In this document: positions 34,747 through 44,601 of the stretch, piece after piece
Layout: each line of letters starts with the position of its first letter
Position numbering within the stretch: the first letter of the stretch is position 1
NCBI GenBank assembly: GCA_002633025.1
Contig: NMRB01000296.1
Location: 165,813-229,812 of the forward strand
Source: Notospermus geniculatus
Taxonomy: Eukaryota; Nemertea; Pilidiophora; Heteronemertea; Lineidae
Length of the DNA stretch: 64,000 nt
Direction: 5' to 3'
The notes under the pieces: model-generated
Database searches by the model: none
Told to the model about the DNA's origin: nothing
What the model saw: only the letters and a program-made list of their open reading frames with translations
Translations under genes and position numbers: made by a program

Positions 34747-36908
34747 TTTTGACTTGGTCAATCAGTATATGAAGGCCTAGATATATCATGACTTTGAAAA
34801 GGAGACAAACAATTGCCTTGATGGACTTAAAGCATCTAAAAAATTGAAAGTTTGTTCACTGCTCTAGGAAAAACCATCCGTTTTCATATTAAACTTAGCA
34901 ACAACAGTCCCATGTGGCTCTTCACAATCCGATACCATTTATTGCTGTTGCCGAATTCTCTTTGTTCAACCTTGAAAATTAGTTGGAAGTGGAGGAAATT
35001 TTCAACATTCATTGTGATATCTTCATTAGACCCTCGAGAGGCATTCAGCTGTAAAGTTATGGTTCTTTTCAAATGGATATGGTAATAACGCCAGGTTATT
35101 ATTGAATTTGCTGTTGATATTTTTGTTTTGTTTGGGATAAAATCGTGTTTTGTGATGCAGCCTAGGAGGGTTGATTTCCAAGTGTCTGGTTTTTATCGGC
35201 AATTTTCGGCTAGGCTCCTGAGATGAAATCACTCGGCAAATTATGGTTCAGTCCGTTGATAAGACTGAAATATCCTCTCTTCAGCCATAAAGTTATGTTC
35301 TCTTTTCCATTTTTTTAACAATCTAAAAGAAATTTCAATATTGGTATAGCATTATCATGATCTATTCTGCCAAATAAAAAGCATTAAGAGGAGGTTTTTC
35401 TATTTCAAGTCGGATCTAAGTAGATCACCAGAGTGTTCATGAGATTTGGTGCAATCACTGCCCCGCGGCAAAAATATCTGTCGCATTCGGTTAATGTGCC
35501 ACAAACAAACACCAGAAACGAAATCTGTGGCAAACCAATCAAAAATTACTGCGATTTTTGCATTCAGCGCGTCCATCTCTGGACATTAGAAACTCTCACG
35601 GGTCGCAAGTTACAGTTTTAACACATTCTTTCCAAAGAGTAAGTTAATAATCCAATTTGCTAAATGACGGCTTTGGGTCCGGGATGATGTGTCCTGGGCA
35701 AGTGTGGCTCTGAATGAGAGTCTTGGGTTATCTCTTGTTGAGTTAGTCTCTGATTCTAACAGATACTGTGTCGAATATTCTTACCATTCCTGTCAGGTTC
35801 CGGTAGAACCAAGGTCTGTGAAACGAAACATCTTGCCAGTTATTGGATCATGTTGACCCAGTCCTCAGTTTGGCCCTAGTAATGTGAGACATTCATCACT
35901 GTCTCTCACCATTGTTGCACTCTGGATTGTTCTTTTTCCATGGCTGATGCTGTTGTCTCTGATATAAACAGCTGATTACCAGGACACCATGCCCCTTCTA
36001 CTGCATTACCGAAGAAACTGATTGTTATGACAGTTAAGTTTGGCAAACAGACGAATTCTGCTTACCCATATTTGGCAAAGCGATCTTGCAAGAATCCAAC
36101 TGCTTGGATAAAAGGTCCAGTGATAAGGCATTTTGATAGGCCCTGGACAGCTGCGAACAGCTCACCATCATCTTCAACAACCTGCTTAGTGGAAAGCCTG
36201 CCGTGTCTCACCGTTTATAGCCGACGCCATATCACGGTCCCTGAAGATCAAAATGTATGGTGACCCACTCTCCACTTCACCTGAGATAAAGCAGCTGGCC
36301 ACACCTAGGATGAAATATCCTTCAAAAACATCTCATCTGACTCGCTATAGGAGAAAAAATCCCGGTTATGCTATTAGAAAGTGAAAATTGGTATTTTAAA
36401 TTTTGATGAGGTTCTTTTGATGAAGATGCCTGGCAGGTGGTCAGAATCTTTCATTTTCAATCTCGAACGAAAAAGTCTCAATCTCCGAATGAGAGTCGTG
36501 GGGTTCTCAGTCGCTGTCGGGTGTTCAGTGTGTACCGTGTGTTTGGAGAATGCATGAGCCACATTGTGGGAGTGATGGATAGAGCTGGAGGCTGACTCGG
36601 CCTCAGGGAATTCTCATGTGGCATCGTTTGATTTGATGACTGTGGCGCAGTTGTTGGTAAAAGTTAGAACTTCAAAACTGATCATCATTTGAAGTAGATC
36701 CTATCCTGAAGGGAAAACTCTCCCCAATTCGAAACCTCATCGGTCCTCAATACCTCATGGCTGTAAACTTGATGATTAAGCCTCTCGTTTCTGAAATTTT
36801 CAAATGCCAAACTGTTTTGATGGTACACGGGGAAGTCAAGTTTTTTTCTAACGGGGCTTTTGGAAATTAGCATTAAACTTGTTCCACACCGTGTTGGTGA
36901 TCAGTTAC
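34747..36908. other. No gene recognised
   Basis: Short ORFs near 35433-35621 and 36027-36263 lack splice context. The segment 35450-35620 is CpG-richer than its flanks. Confidence 0.35.
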
Positions 36909-37095
36909 ATGTATACTAGGCAACATTGGGCAAGTTTGCATAAAATGTAGGAGGAAACCAGCCCTCACAGGAAATGTATGCTGCAAAGAGAGTTTCCCTC
37001 TCTATCACATGAGTACCAGGTCCAATTGGGAATTGAACTGAGGATCGCAGAGGTGACAGTTGCTTCATGTTTCACTGGACCACGCTGACAACCCA
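36909..37095 (-). mobile_element. tRNA-derived SINE, copy 1
   Basis: On the minus strand it begins GTTGTCAGCGTGGTCCAGTG, has a B-box-like AGTTCAATTCCC, then CATGTGATAGAGAGGG, and ends GCCCAATGTTGCCTAGTATA. It belongs to the same family as 14481-14656. Confidence 0.7.
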
Positions 37096-37275
37096 GACTT
37101 CAGTTTGAAATGTGCCACTTTAAACATGTATTCAAATCCATTCCTTCAGTCGTCCCTCTAGAAACCTCTCGAGAAAGGACACGAAGGTGACAAATTAATC
37201 ATGAAACATATCACCAATTTGAGTCGTAATTTCAAGTAGGCTCTCAAGCACACAGAATAATGTCAAATACTGGCA
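36909..37275. repeat. Duplicated 367-bp unit, copy 1, carrying a SINE
   Basis: The unit starts TATACTAGGCAACATTGGGC and ends GTCAAATACTGGCAG. It contains a minus-strand tRNA-derived SINE plus about 180 bp of flank. It is repeated at 37372-37737 after a 96-bp CpG-rich spacer. Confidence 0.85.
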
Positions 37276-37371
37276 GACAAGAATATGCGGAGAGGTTGCG
37301 GAATGAATGCGGAATTGCTAAATTTGCGTTCCGCGTCTTGTCCGCGCCCTAGTGGACGCTAGGTTTTACAG

Positions 37372-37737
37372 TATACTAGGCAACATTGGACAAGTTTGCA
37401 TAAAACGTAGGAGGAAACCAGCCCTCACAGAAAATGTATGCTGCAAAGAGAGTTTCATTCTCTATCACATGAGTACCTGGTACAATTGGGAATTGAACTG
37501 AGGATCGCAGAGGTGACAGTTGCTTCATGTTTCACTGGACCACGCTGACAGCCCAGACTTCAGTTTGAAATGTGCCACTTTAAACATGTATTCAAATCCA
37601 TTCCTTCAGTCGTCCCTCTAGAAACCTCTCGAGAAAGGACATGAATGTGACAAATTAATCATGAAACATATCACCAATTTGAGTCGTAATTTCAAGTAGG
37701 CTCTCAAGCACACAGAATAATGTCAAATACTGGCAGT
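37372..37737. repeat. Duplicated 366-bp unit, copy 2
   Basis: Nearly identical to 36909-37275, including its minus-strand SINE (37372-37558). The duplication therefore post-dates SINE insertion. Confidence 0.85.
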
Positions 37738-38080
37738 GAAACGATGAAAATAATGGCTCAATTTCGTTGGTGTAAATTGTGTAACATATCGGTTAATTTC
37801 TCTATTTTGAATTATTCATTCCTCCTCATCACCTTCACTCACAATGTCACCTGCACTTGATGCGTTACAAATTACAAATTACACTTTTTTTGCGTACTTT
37901 TAACGGCAGATCCATTGATCATGCGATAAAAACCTGCAGTGTGATGATTTGGGATTATAAAATTGGGTGCTCATCGCACATCTCGTGCATACGACAACAA
38001 TGAAGGGAAGTTAGTGTTCATTCAGAGATGTGACTCAGGATTATGAAGACGAATTCCGGCTATGACAAATTTGAAGTCCA
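37738..38080. other. No feature recognised
   Basis: AT-rich DNA with a short CAAATTACAAATTACA repeat near 37870. Confidence 0.4.
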
Positions 38081-38086
38081 TGGTCG

Positions 38087-38155
38087 TGCTGTCAGGTGGG
38101 GCAGTGACAACATCTGCCCTGGTACCAAAGAGGTTGCAGGATCAATCCCTGTGAC
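38087..38155 (+). mobile_element. SINE head, diverged
   Basis: A tRNA-like head with GTGCTGTCAGGTGGGGCAGT and a B-box-like GCAGGATCAATCCCTG. No recognisable tail. Confidence 0.4.
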
Positions 38156-39815
38156 TTTGCTGTAACTCCCTCAGTTTCCCTTGATGGCCGTGAACACTGG
38201 ATTTCACCCGTGACTGCTCGAATATGAGTGCAGACCTCCAATGAAGTCCAGCAGTAACGAGAACTTGGCCGTATGAAGCGAGGATTCGGTTGAAGAAGTT
38301 CTTAAATTGACATGGTTCTGCCTGGTTTCTGTCCTTGTTTGGCCTAGCAGCCTGGGAATCCACTCACTGGGGGAGAAGTGAACAAATAATTTCCACAATC
38401 AATCTGCCGTCTTCATAAATCATTCAAAATGGCCTTTTGTGCTCATTTTGTGAATTTAATTGATCACAAAAACAGAATCTCACAAAGTTCCAATATAAAA
38501 ATTGATTGTTATGAAATAACTTTCGTCACGCTGGCAACCCTCGGGCGGAGGAATGCCTTAATATGTTTTGATATCACCCATTTGGATTGAATTTGGTTGG
38601 CATGGACTTCTTCTACAAACCGGCTGAAAATTTTTACCTTCAAAATGTGTTTTGGGAATTACAAGTTGCTCAACTCATTACGTGAACCTCCATTTCTGGA
38701 CATCTTCTCCAGAGGGACACCTCTCAACGTTGGAAGCCATGGCTGTATTTCGACTTTCATAGGAGTCTGAAAGTTACACTGGAAAGTGACATAGATGAAA
38801 ACCTGATGACTACTTTGTATTCTGTCTTGCAAAAATTGTGCATTAAAATGTCTTAGTAGCCTAAATTATCAAAAATTGCTAGACTAATTTGTTCTAGAAA
38901 TAAAAAAGAATAGGTTTTGCCCAATGACTGGTGTTATTAGCTACAGAGAATTGCTTGGCTGCTCCAGTGACTCCCTTCATTGCCTGTCGACATGTCAGGA
39001 ATTTGAATCACCTTAAATGACTTTTTCTGACAACCATAGAATTTGAATTAAATTTTGTCACGTTGTGTATTTGAAATTTGTTGTATGGGGCGGGTGTCTT
39101 GTCTTTTTTTTCATTTCACGCCCGTAGTTCTGTGTCGTCGTGATCACACATGTTATGCATGAAGAATTGAATGAAAAATACAGCATGATTGCTTATAGAT
39201 GATATTTGGTGACTAATTCAAAGCAGCAGGGGTGTGGAGGAGACCAAGTCTGTCAGAGTCGCTGTCCATCATAGGCTATATATAATTGGAACTGAACCCA
39301 TAACCCCAGAGGAGACAAGTGCCAATATTTCTACTACGCCCCTCTGACACTTTTAGGAATGCCAAAACTACAAAACTGCTGTAACCAATGCTATTGTTAT
39401 CAAGTTTGCATCCGTGTCTGCACATCGCAATCCCTCACGGTCCATAGTTGATGCACAAGCAAATATTTACATGGAATATTTATAAGCACCTTTTAATACA
39501 TGTCTGCCATAAGACTCTTGATTGCTCCGCGTCCATTAACTATTGTTCGACGGTTTCTGGCTGTTTTACCAGGCAATCACTTCAGAGTTAATGTGTGATG
39601 CCTAATGGCAGAACCTGCAATATTGCACTTCCCATGAACGTTTTGGGGCGAGATGCCTGCAAGTGCTCGTGCCTGGCCAAAGAGTAGGAAAGCTAAAGCT
39701 GGTAGCACACAATGGAAACCTTTGCGAGCTATGTATGTTGGCAAAATTCGGTTTGATCTCTTTGAAGTGTTTGTTTGTTCAATCATATCAACATGCAACT
39801 TCACATGTTGAATAT
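38156..39815. other. No gene recognised
   Basis: AT-rich DNA. ORFs at 38142-38398 minus and 39577-39875 lack support. Confidence 0.4.
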
Positions 39816-40163
39816 ACACATGTTGGTCATTTGACCTACAAAACCAAGTTCTATGTAGGTCGTTTTGACCAATAGTACCAATATTGAATGTAGATCATTT
39901 TGACCTATATTGCCAAGTTGTATACATGTTGGTTATTTGACCTATAAAACCAAGTTCTATGTAGGTTGCTTTGACCTATAGTACCAGGTTTGAGTGTAGG
40001 TCATTTTGACCTATATTGCCAAGTTGAATATACTCATGTTGGTCATTTGATCTATAAAACATGTTCAATATACATGTAGGTCACTTTCACCTTTTGTACC
40101 AAGTTTGAATGTAGGTCATTTTGACCTTTATCGCCAAGTTGAATTGAGGTCATTTTGACGGAG
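39816..40163. repeat. Minisatellite built on AGGTCA inverted repeats
   Basis: About nine degenerate units, each pairing GGTCA with TGACC around a 2-3 bp spacer and separated by words such as TATATTGCCAAGTTGAATA. Perfect AGGTCA-TTT-TGACCT occurs at 39998-40012 and 40113-40127. Single-mismatch forms sit at 39857-39871, 39892-39906, 40078-40092 and 40147-40161, and shorter GGTCATTTGACC at 39824-39835. The last part lies inside the 4-kb duplication and recurs at 44612-44736. Confidence 0.85.
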
Positions 40164-40381
40164 AAATTCTTGGTGAAACTTATATCTGTTGAGTGAAAGC
40201 AACTCGGAACCTTTTCTGAAGTCTGTAACCGGAAGCTTTGTTATGATTTTAGGCAAGTTGCAGGCTGCATATATGAATAAAGAAAAAACACCGTGAATAC
40301 TTGAATGGGAAAGTTTTGAAAGCCTTTCAACGCAGGACGGGCCCCTTCCGCAATTTCAACACTTACCTATCGAAATCATCG

Positions 40382-40395
40382 GTCGCTATGGCAAC
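40382..40395 (+). promoter_or_regulatory. X-box-like RFX motif, copy 1
   Basis: GTCGCTATGGCAAC is preserved in copy 2 at 44957-44970. It fits the RFX X-box consensus. Confidence 0.2.
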
Positions 40396-40756
40396 TGTGG
40401 AATTGATGTTGCATATAAATAAGTACTTACTTTCAGTTCTCCTGGGGAACGGTGCAATATATTGTTTTAAATTTTTATGATACGCATGTAATGAAATAGC
40501 ATGGAATTCGTTTCCAGAATGTGATGATGTTTTGCTATGGTTGTTTTTAACAGTAACAGTGTGTTGCAAATTCTCACCTTGGCAAGAAAATGCGTGTAAA
40601 AATTCACATTTTTTTGACTCCTTCTCACAGTTTTTGACAACACTGTGAGAAGGGCAGAATGTTTTGTTGTGCGGTAATTTTTTTGCAGTTCATTGCTGTA
40701 TTCCTTTCCAACACGCCCTGTACCTCAAGCTCTTCAAAACAAACCTGTGCTGTCCT

Positions 40757-40815
40757 CTCTATCACATAAAGAATGGGCCCAACTGAGAATCCAACCCTGG
40801 TCACCCCTTTTCAGG
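40757..40815 (-). mobile_element. SINE fragment (copy 2 at 45325-45380)
   Basis: CCTCTCTATCACATAAAGAA then TGGGCCCAACTGAGAATCCA aligns with the B-box/body region of the SINE at 37005-37050. Confidence 0.4.
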
Positions 40816-40918
40816 AGCTCCAGTTTCCTTCTACATAGCTGATGACACGGACCTTGGAAACATAGATTCTTGCAAATCAGATGGTCTGTTTTGTGACTGT
40901 TGTGTATTAAGATTTCGT

Positions 40919-40944
40919 TTAATGCTTTATCATTTCAGGTAGGT
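40919..40944 (+). other. Recursive-splice-like AG-GTAGGT
   Basis: TTTAATGCTTTATCATTTCAG abuts GTAGGTAGC. Copy 2 keeps it (AG before 45512) with a stronger pyrimidine tract. An acceptor fused to a donor fits a ratchet site, if the region is intronic on the plus strand. Confidence 0.2.
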
Positions 40945-41021
40945 AGCATTTGCCTGATTGTTTCTATTTGATATGAGCATGTCAAGGGTAAGTCACGTTA
41001 CCTTCTCATTTGCCAAGGTCA

Positions 41022-41168
41022 TAGTCAATGCTATGTGTCGCTGTCATTGCTACTTATCACATTCGGTGCTTTTTGTCACAGTCAGAGCTGTTTGGTTTGT
41101 CACTGTCGTCACTGCTTGTCACAGCCATCGCTACTTGTCACAGTCAACGCTATATGTCACAGTCTGCT
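41022..41168. repeat. 22-bp degenerate TGTCACAGTCA repeat (copy 2 at 45592-45740)
   Basis: Six or seven copies of GCTACTTGTCACAGTCAACG-like units. Confidence 0.65.
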
Positions 41169-41198
41169 CCATACCAATGCTGTGTTATTTGAGGTCCT

Positions 41199-41357
41199 GG
41201 GCCCGGTTGCACGAAACGCACGACAGCGCTATCTTGGTGTTAGCGCTATCTTGATGTTAAATGACGTAAAAGAACAATGGATTTTTACGTCCTCTAGAAA
41301 AACATGAAGATAGCGCTAACACCAAGATAGCGCTGTCGTGGGTTTCGTGCAACCGGG
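41199..41357. mobile_element. Foldback MITE with empty site in the paralog
   Basis: Starts GGGCCCGGTTGCACGAAACG and ends GTTTCGTGCAACCGGGC. It holds AGCGCTATCTTGGTGTTAGC palindromes and TGACGTAAAA/TTTTACGTC. It is flanked by CCT on both sides; copy 2 reads GAGGTCCTGAGTTGC uninterrupted at about 45768-45775. This implies insertion with a 3-bp (or shorter) duplication. Same family as 11591-11750. Confidence 0.85.
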
Positions 41358-41673
41358 CCCTGAGTTGCACTGGCTCCTGAAATTGATAACACAGGCTACT
41401 TTCAAAATGGACCAAATTCCTCAACCCAAGGATTCATCAGAACTCCGTTGAGAATACTAAGATGAGATCAAAGAAAACGCTTTCCCCTTGCGAATAAGCT
41501 CCGAAATGCTCTCCGTGTTCAAAGGGTTAATTGCCGTGATCGGCAGCATTCATTGCCGCATTTTGATGTAATCAACTGTTTACAGTAATTGAATGCAATA
41601 ATGTAATTGAGTTATCATAAGAATCCACCACCGCATGAGATCTTTTATGAAACATTGTCACTGCTAAATGTTC

Positions 41674-42302
41674 AGTGATCTCTATTGAGACCGAAATAAA
41701 AAGCAAGTGTCCTCCTGACCTCCTCTTATTGTGCCCTTGGCTAATATGCCTTTATGCTAATTGTCTGTCTCAGATGTGGTCGCTAACACGGATAATACGC
41801 TTAAGTCATCAGCTGGTGTTAAACTCGTGCCAGCGCTATTGTGTAGCAATCAAGTGCCGTTACAGCATGTGTTTCGTGTTTGTAAATTTTGCCGATACGT
41901 ACTCCTTATGGAGCGAGAATACATTGCATTGTTGCGAGCCAATAGCGCTGAAATGTTCCAACCAATCGTTGCACGGCTCTTGGCGTGACGCAGCCGAACC
42001 TTGCCTGCGTATAATGAGTTGGCGGTTAATTATTCATATGGTTGACTTTTCATATCCATCGGACTCTACGAACACACACACATTTTGGCTTTCATAGTTT
42101 CTTGTTTGGAAGCAAATAGTCGGACTACTGTTCACTTTTAACCATGTTGATGGAGACAGCTACGCAAACGCCACCGGTGAGAGTCTTATCTTCTCAACCT
42201 CAACTCAACACATCTGTAAGAGTCATTTTCTTCATTTCTTCTGTGTTTATGTCGCGTTGGATGTAGCGTGTGTGCCATGTGACTCGGTGGAAGGGATTCA
42301 GC
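41674..42302. promoter_or_regulatory. Identity island, copy 1
   Basis: Only one base (41814) differs from copy 2 across 629 bp, and 41815-42302 (488 bp) is identical. The flanks differ by roughly 3-7%. CpG-rich, with TAATATGCCTTTATGCTAAT (POU-like), CAGATGTGG, CCAAT-type and GGTTAATTATTCATATGG words. A 140-codon ORF (41675-42097) is also conserved but is Cys/Trp-rich and not protein-like. It could be a constrained enhancer or promoter, or a gene-conversion tract. Confidence 0.35.
42144..42215 (+). CDS. Candidate first coding exon, copy 1
   Basis: Seen: ATG in the context TTAACCATGTTGATGG, then an open frame. Two donors follow: GTGAGA after 11 codons (exon end 42176) and GTAAGA after 24 codons (exon end 42215, phase 0). 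The peptide starts MLMETATQTPPVR and continues VLSSQPQLNTS, a low-complexity Thr/Pro/Gln-rich start typical of many regulators. It is identical in copy 2. If unspliced the frame stops after 40 codons. No family is recognised. Confidence 0.2.
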
Positions 42303-42776
42303 ATTCGAGAGCAATCGCTGTGTCCTTGTACGAGTGGCTTGCTTTTGTGTACATGTTGTCAATTGCACTGAACAGAAGTTGTCGTCCTTGCATGCAATGT
42401 CCTTCAGGCCCTGTGTCCCCCTCCCCTTTCTGCCCTATCAAAAAAAATTCCATGACCTGATGCAATCATTTTGATCATTACCATAGCAACCATTTTTATG
42501 AACAGACAGTGAAGTGACAGTTTTGCCCAGTTTGGTCCAATCCAACCCACATCATACGCAAACAAACAACCCTCTCAAAAAGTTTCTAGATCATTCAAAA
42601 ATATACATTGTGTATCCATGGTAACCATCTGTATTTGGGACAGGGTGAAATATTTGAGGTTTCGTGCATACATTTATGGTGGTCAAAACAATTGTTGACG
42701 TTATCAGAATGATCCCCAATGGGGGGGGGGGGATTTGATGTCAGGTGTATTTTGAAGCATTGTTGTTAAACTCTGT

Positions 42777-42894
42777 GGGTCGTATTTTAGAACGTTCCTT
42801 AACATTAGGTCCACCTTTAATCTGTTGTTCTCGATGGTTTTACAATAGACTTAAGGTTGACCTTAACGTTGAGGAACATTCTAAAATACGACCC
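42777..42894. mobile_element. Foldback MITE, GGGTCGTATTTTAGAACG ends
   Basis: Arms GGGTCGTATTTTAGAACGTT and CATTCTAAAATACGACCC. About 118 bp. Confidence 0.75.
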
Positions 42895-42921
42895 TGTGTC
42901 TCATAACCTAGGAGAGACTAT

Positions 42922-43040
42922 GGGTCGTATTTTAGAACGTTCCTTAATGTTAAAGTTGACCTCAAGTCTATTGTAAAACCATCGAAAATAATAGATTTGA
43001 AGTGGACCTTAATGTTAAGGTACGTTCTAAAATACGGCCC
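42922..43040. mobile_element. Second foldback MITE of the same family
   Basis: Arms GGGTCGTATTTTAGAACGTT and ACGTTCTAAAATACGGCCC. It lies 27 bp from the first copy. Copy 2 of the duplication has only one element (47188-47306), flanked by the outer sequences of this pair. Confidence 0.75.
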
Positions 43041-43096
43041 TTTAAGAGTTTCTGAAGAAGATCTCATGAATCATGGTGAATAACTCTTTCTTCACA

Positions 43097-43328
43097 ATAG
43101 ACTCTATCACTCCAATAGAGCGCAGCACCTGACGGGTTGCTGGCTAGGCCTACAGCGTCACGACGTCCCGTCCCCCATTCTGAACGCGGTGACGTCACTC
43201 GAAAAACCTCCACTTGTTTCAGCGATCATGACGTCGTCTCACGTCAAGATGTCATGGAATGAGTACGGGACGTCGTGACGCTGTAGTACCCGTCAGGTGC
43301 TGCGCTCTTTTGGAGTGATATAGTCTAT
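43097..43328. mobile_element. 232-bp foldback insertion absent from copy 2
   Basis: ATAGACTCTATCACTCCA at the left is matched by TGGAGTGATATAGTCTAT at the right. The arms continue through GAGCGCAGCACCTGACGGG and TACAGCGTCACGACGTCCCG. Copy 2 reads TTCTTCACAATTAATCC uninterrupted (about 47355-47371), consistent with a 2-bp AT target duplication. Confidence 0.85.
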
Positions 43329-43582
43329 TAATCAACCAATTTCGAGAATGCTGTTCCCTTCAGTGTTTTCTGCTCGTGTTTGGAACTAGGAAATGAGTTC
43401 CTCCCTTCCTTGGCACTCAAGTGTGCTACAGTCAGTTTTCTCCTTACGAAAGGCCCAAAGTGAGCATTTAGCTCTAGATAAAGCTGGATGAAACTTGGTT
43501 GAAGGTTACAAAGTCACCCATGATGTCCCCCTCCCCCAGTCCCACCCATCGCCTGACCTTGAAATCCCTGCCGTTCATTCTG

Positions 43583-43790
43583 TTACTAATGCTTTTAATC
43601 ATATTAATACAGTATACATACATCATACGCATTGATTCTTGGCTACTTGTAATAGTTAGACATACGATTATTTGTATTCCGTGCCTGCTTTTACCCTCGT
43701 TTTAACACCTGTTGCTGCTACTCGACACATGTAATCTACCCATGCGGTGTAATATACCCATACAGCATCATGTCTCTGTGAAATCAAGCC
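43583..43790. promoter_or_regulatory. Second low-divergence island, copy 1
   Basis: One difference in about 208 bp against 47627-47834. AT-rich with homeodomain-like TTACTAATGCTTTTAATCAT and ATTAATACAG words. The CCC-rich DNA just upstream differs freely between copies. Confidence 0.25.
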
Positions 43791-43820
43791 AAGCACATGG
43801 AGGCTGCTCAGAAACTACAC

Positions 43821-44067
43821 TGGAGTACTGGACGATCTAGAATGTCATAGAGCCAGTGCTTCACGTTTGAAATACTGCAGGAGCTCAGTCAGTTGAGCTC
43901 CTCAAAGGCTCAAGGAGAGCTGTTCACACTCGTGCCTGAACTTCAGGGATGCCAAGGAGCACGGTCAATCGAGCTCCTTGGCGCAATTTTGTGGGCGTGC
44001 AGGGGCACAAGCGTGATTGCGCCCGTCTTACGTGAAGCACTGACATTCTAGACCGTCAAGTACTCCA
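43821..44067. mobile_element. Foldback element, TGGAGTACT ends
   Basis: TGGAGTACTGGACGATCTAG at the left pairs with the right end up to AGTACTCCA. Complementarity includes CAGTGCTTCACGT/ACGTGAAGCACTG, and GAGCTCCT/AGGAGC words fill the middle. In copy 2 (about 47865-48113) the outer left arm is deleted. Confidence 0.7.
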
Positions 44068-44380
44068 ACTTTCCTCCGTCTTGCAGTCTGAATTTGGCTC
44101 ATATGCCTTCCTCGACAGTCCGTGTTAAAACGGTTCTTTTCCGTGCCCCTTCAGATGGCCTTAGATTGTTGCTGAAGGCTCTGGAGCTGATGACCTTAGG
44201 ACAAATCCAAGCATCAGAATCTGCTGAAGTCAGGTGTCCATTCCCTCCTTGCATTCCTCCAACTTTCCTCCATCCCCATCCAATCACAGCTCATATGTTT
44301 TCCACAACTGTCCATGCTAAATAGGCTTCCTTCCCTGTCCATTGGGATGGCCAAAGATGGTCTCTGAAGGTCGTGGGTAT

Positions 44381-44601
44381 CGTCACAGTGTCAGTGGGCT
44401 ATCTGCTTACTAGTATCAGGCCAGGCTGGAGATGGTCTAGTCTGGTTTATTAAACGAAACATGGATAAAAAAGAAAATATGACACTCAGTTTACTTCGGT
44501 CTGGATCAGCACTCATCGGGCCGATTTCGGTAAGGCGACCACCCCGCTAACGCGACCACTTTGGGTCTGTCCCGTGGGTGGTCGTGTTACCGGGGTTCCA
44601 C
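44381..44601. repeat. Spacer between copies with a repeat end
   Basis: 44527-44605 holds GCGACCACCCCGCTAACGCG and an inverted GTGGTCGTGTTACCGGGGTT, ending TCCACTGTA. It looks like a fragment of a dispersed element bordering copy 2. Confidence 0.5.

Larger units (their letters stand above)
40027..44380. repeat. 4.3-kb segmental duplication, copy 1
   Basis: It is collinear with 44602-48423, from TACTCATGTTGGTCATTTGA to GGTCTCTGAAGGTCGTGGGT. It is about 530 bp longer than copy 2, mostly because of foldback insertions at 41199-41357 and 43097-43328 and an extra hairpin near 42895-43040. Divergence is a few percent except in conserved islands. Confidence 0.95.

Noticed and set aside
41675-42097. 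140-codon ORF conserved in both duplication copies
   Set aside because: Cys/Trp/Leu-rich and unlike a globular or secreted protein. Conservation is explained by the whole block being identical, and a 75-codon frame overlaps it.
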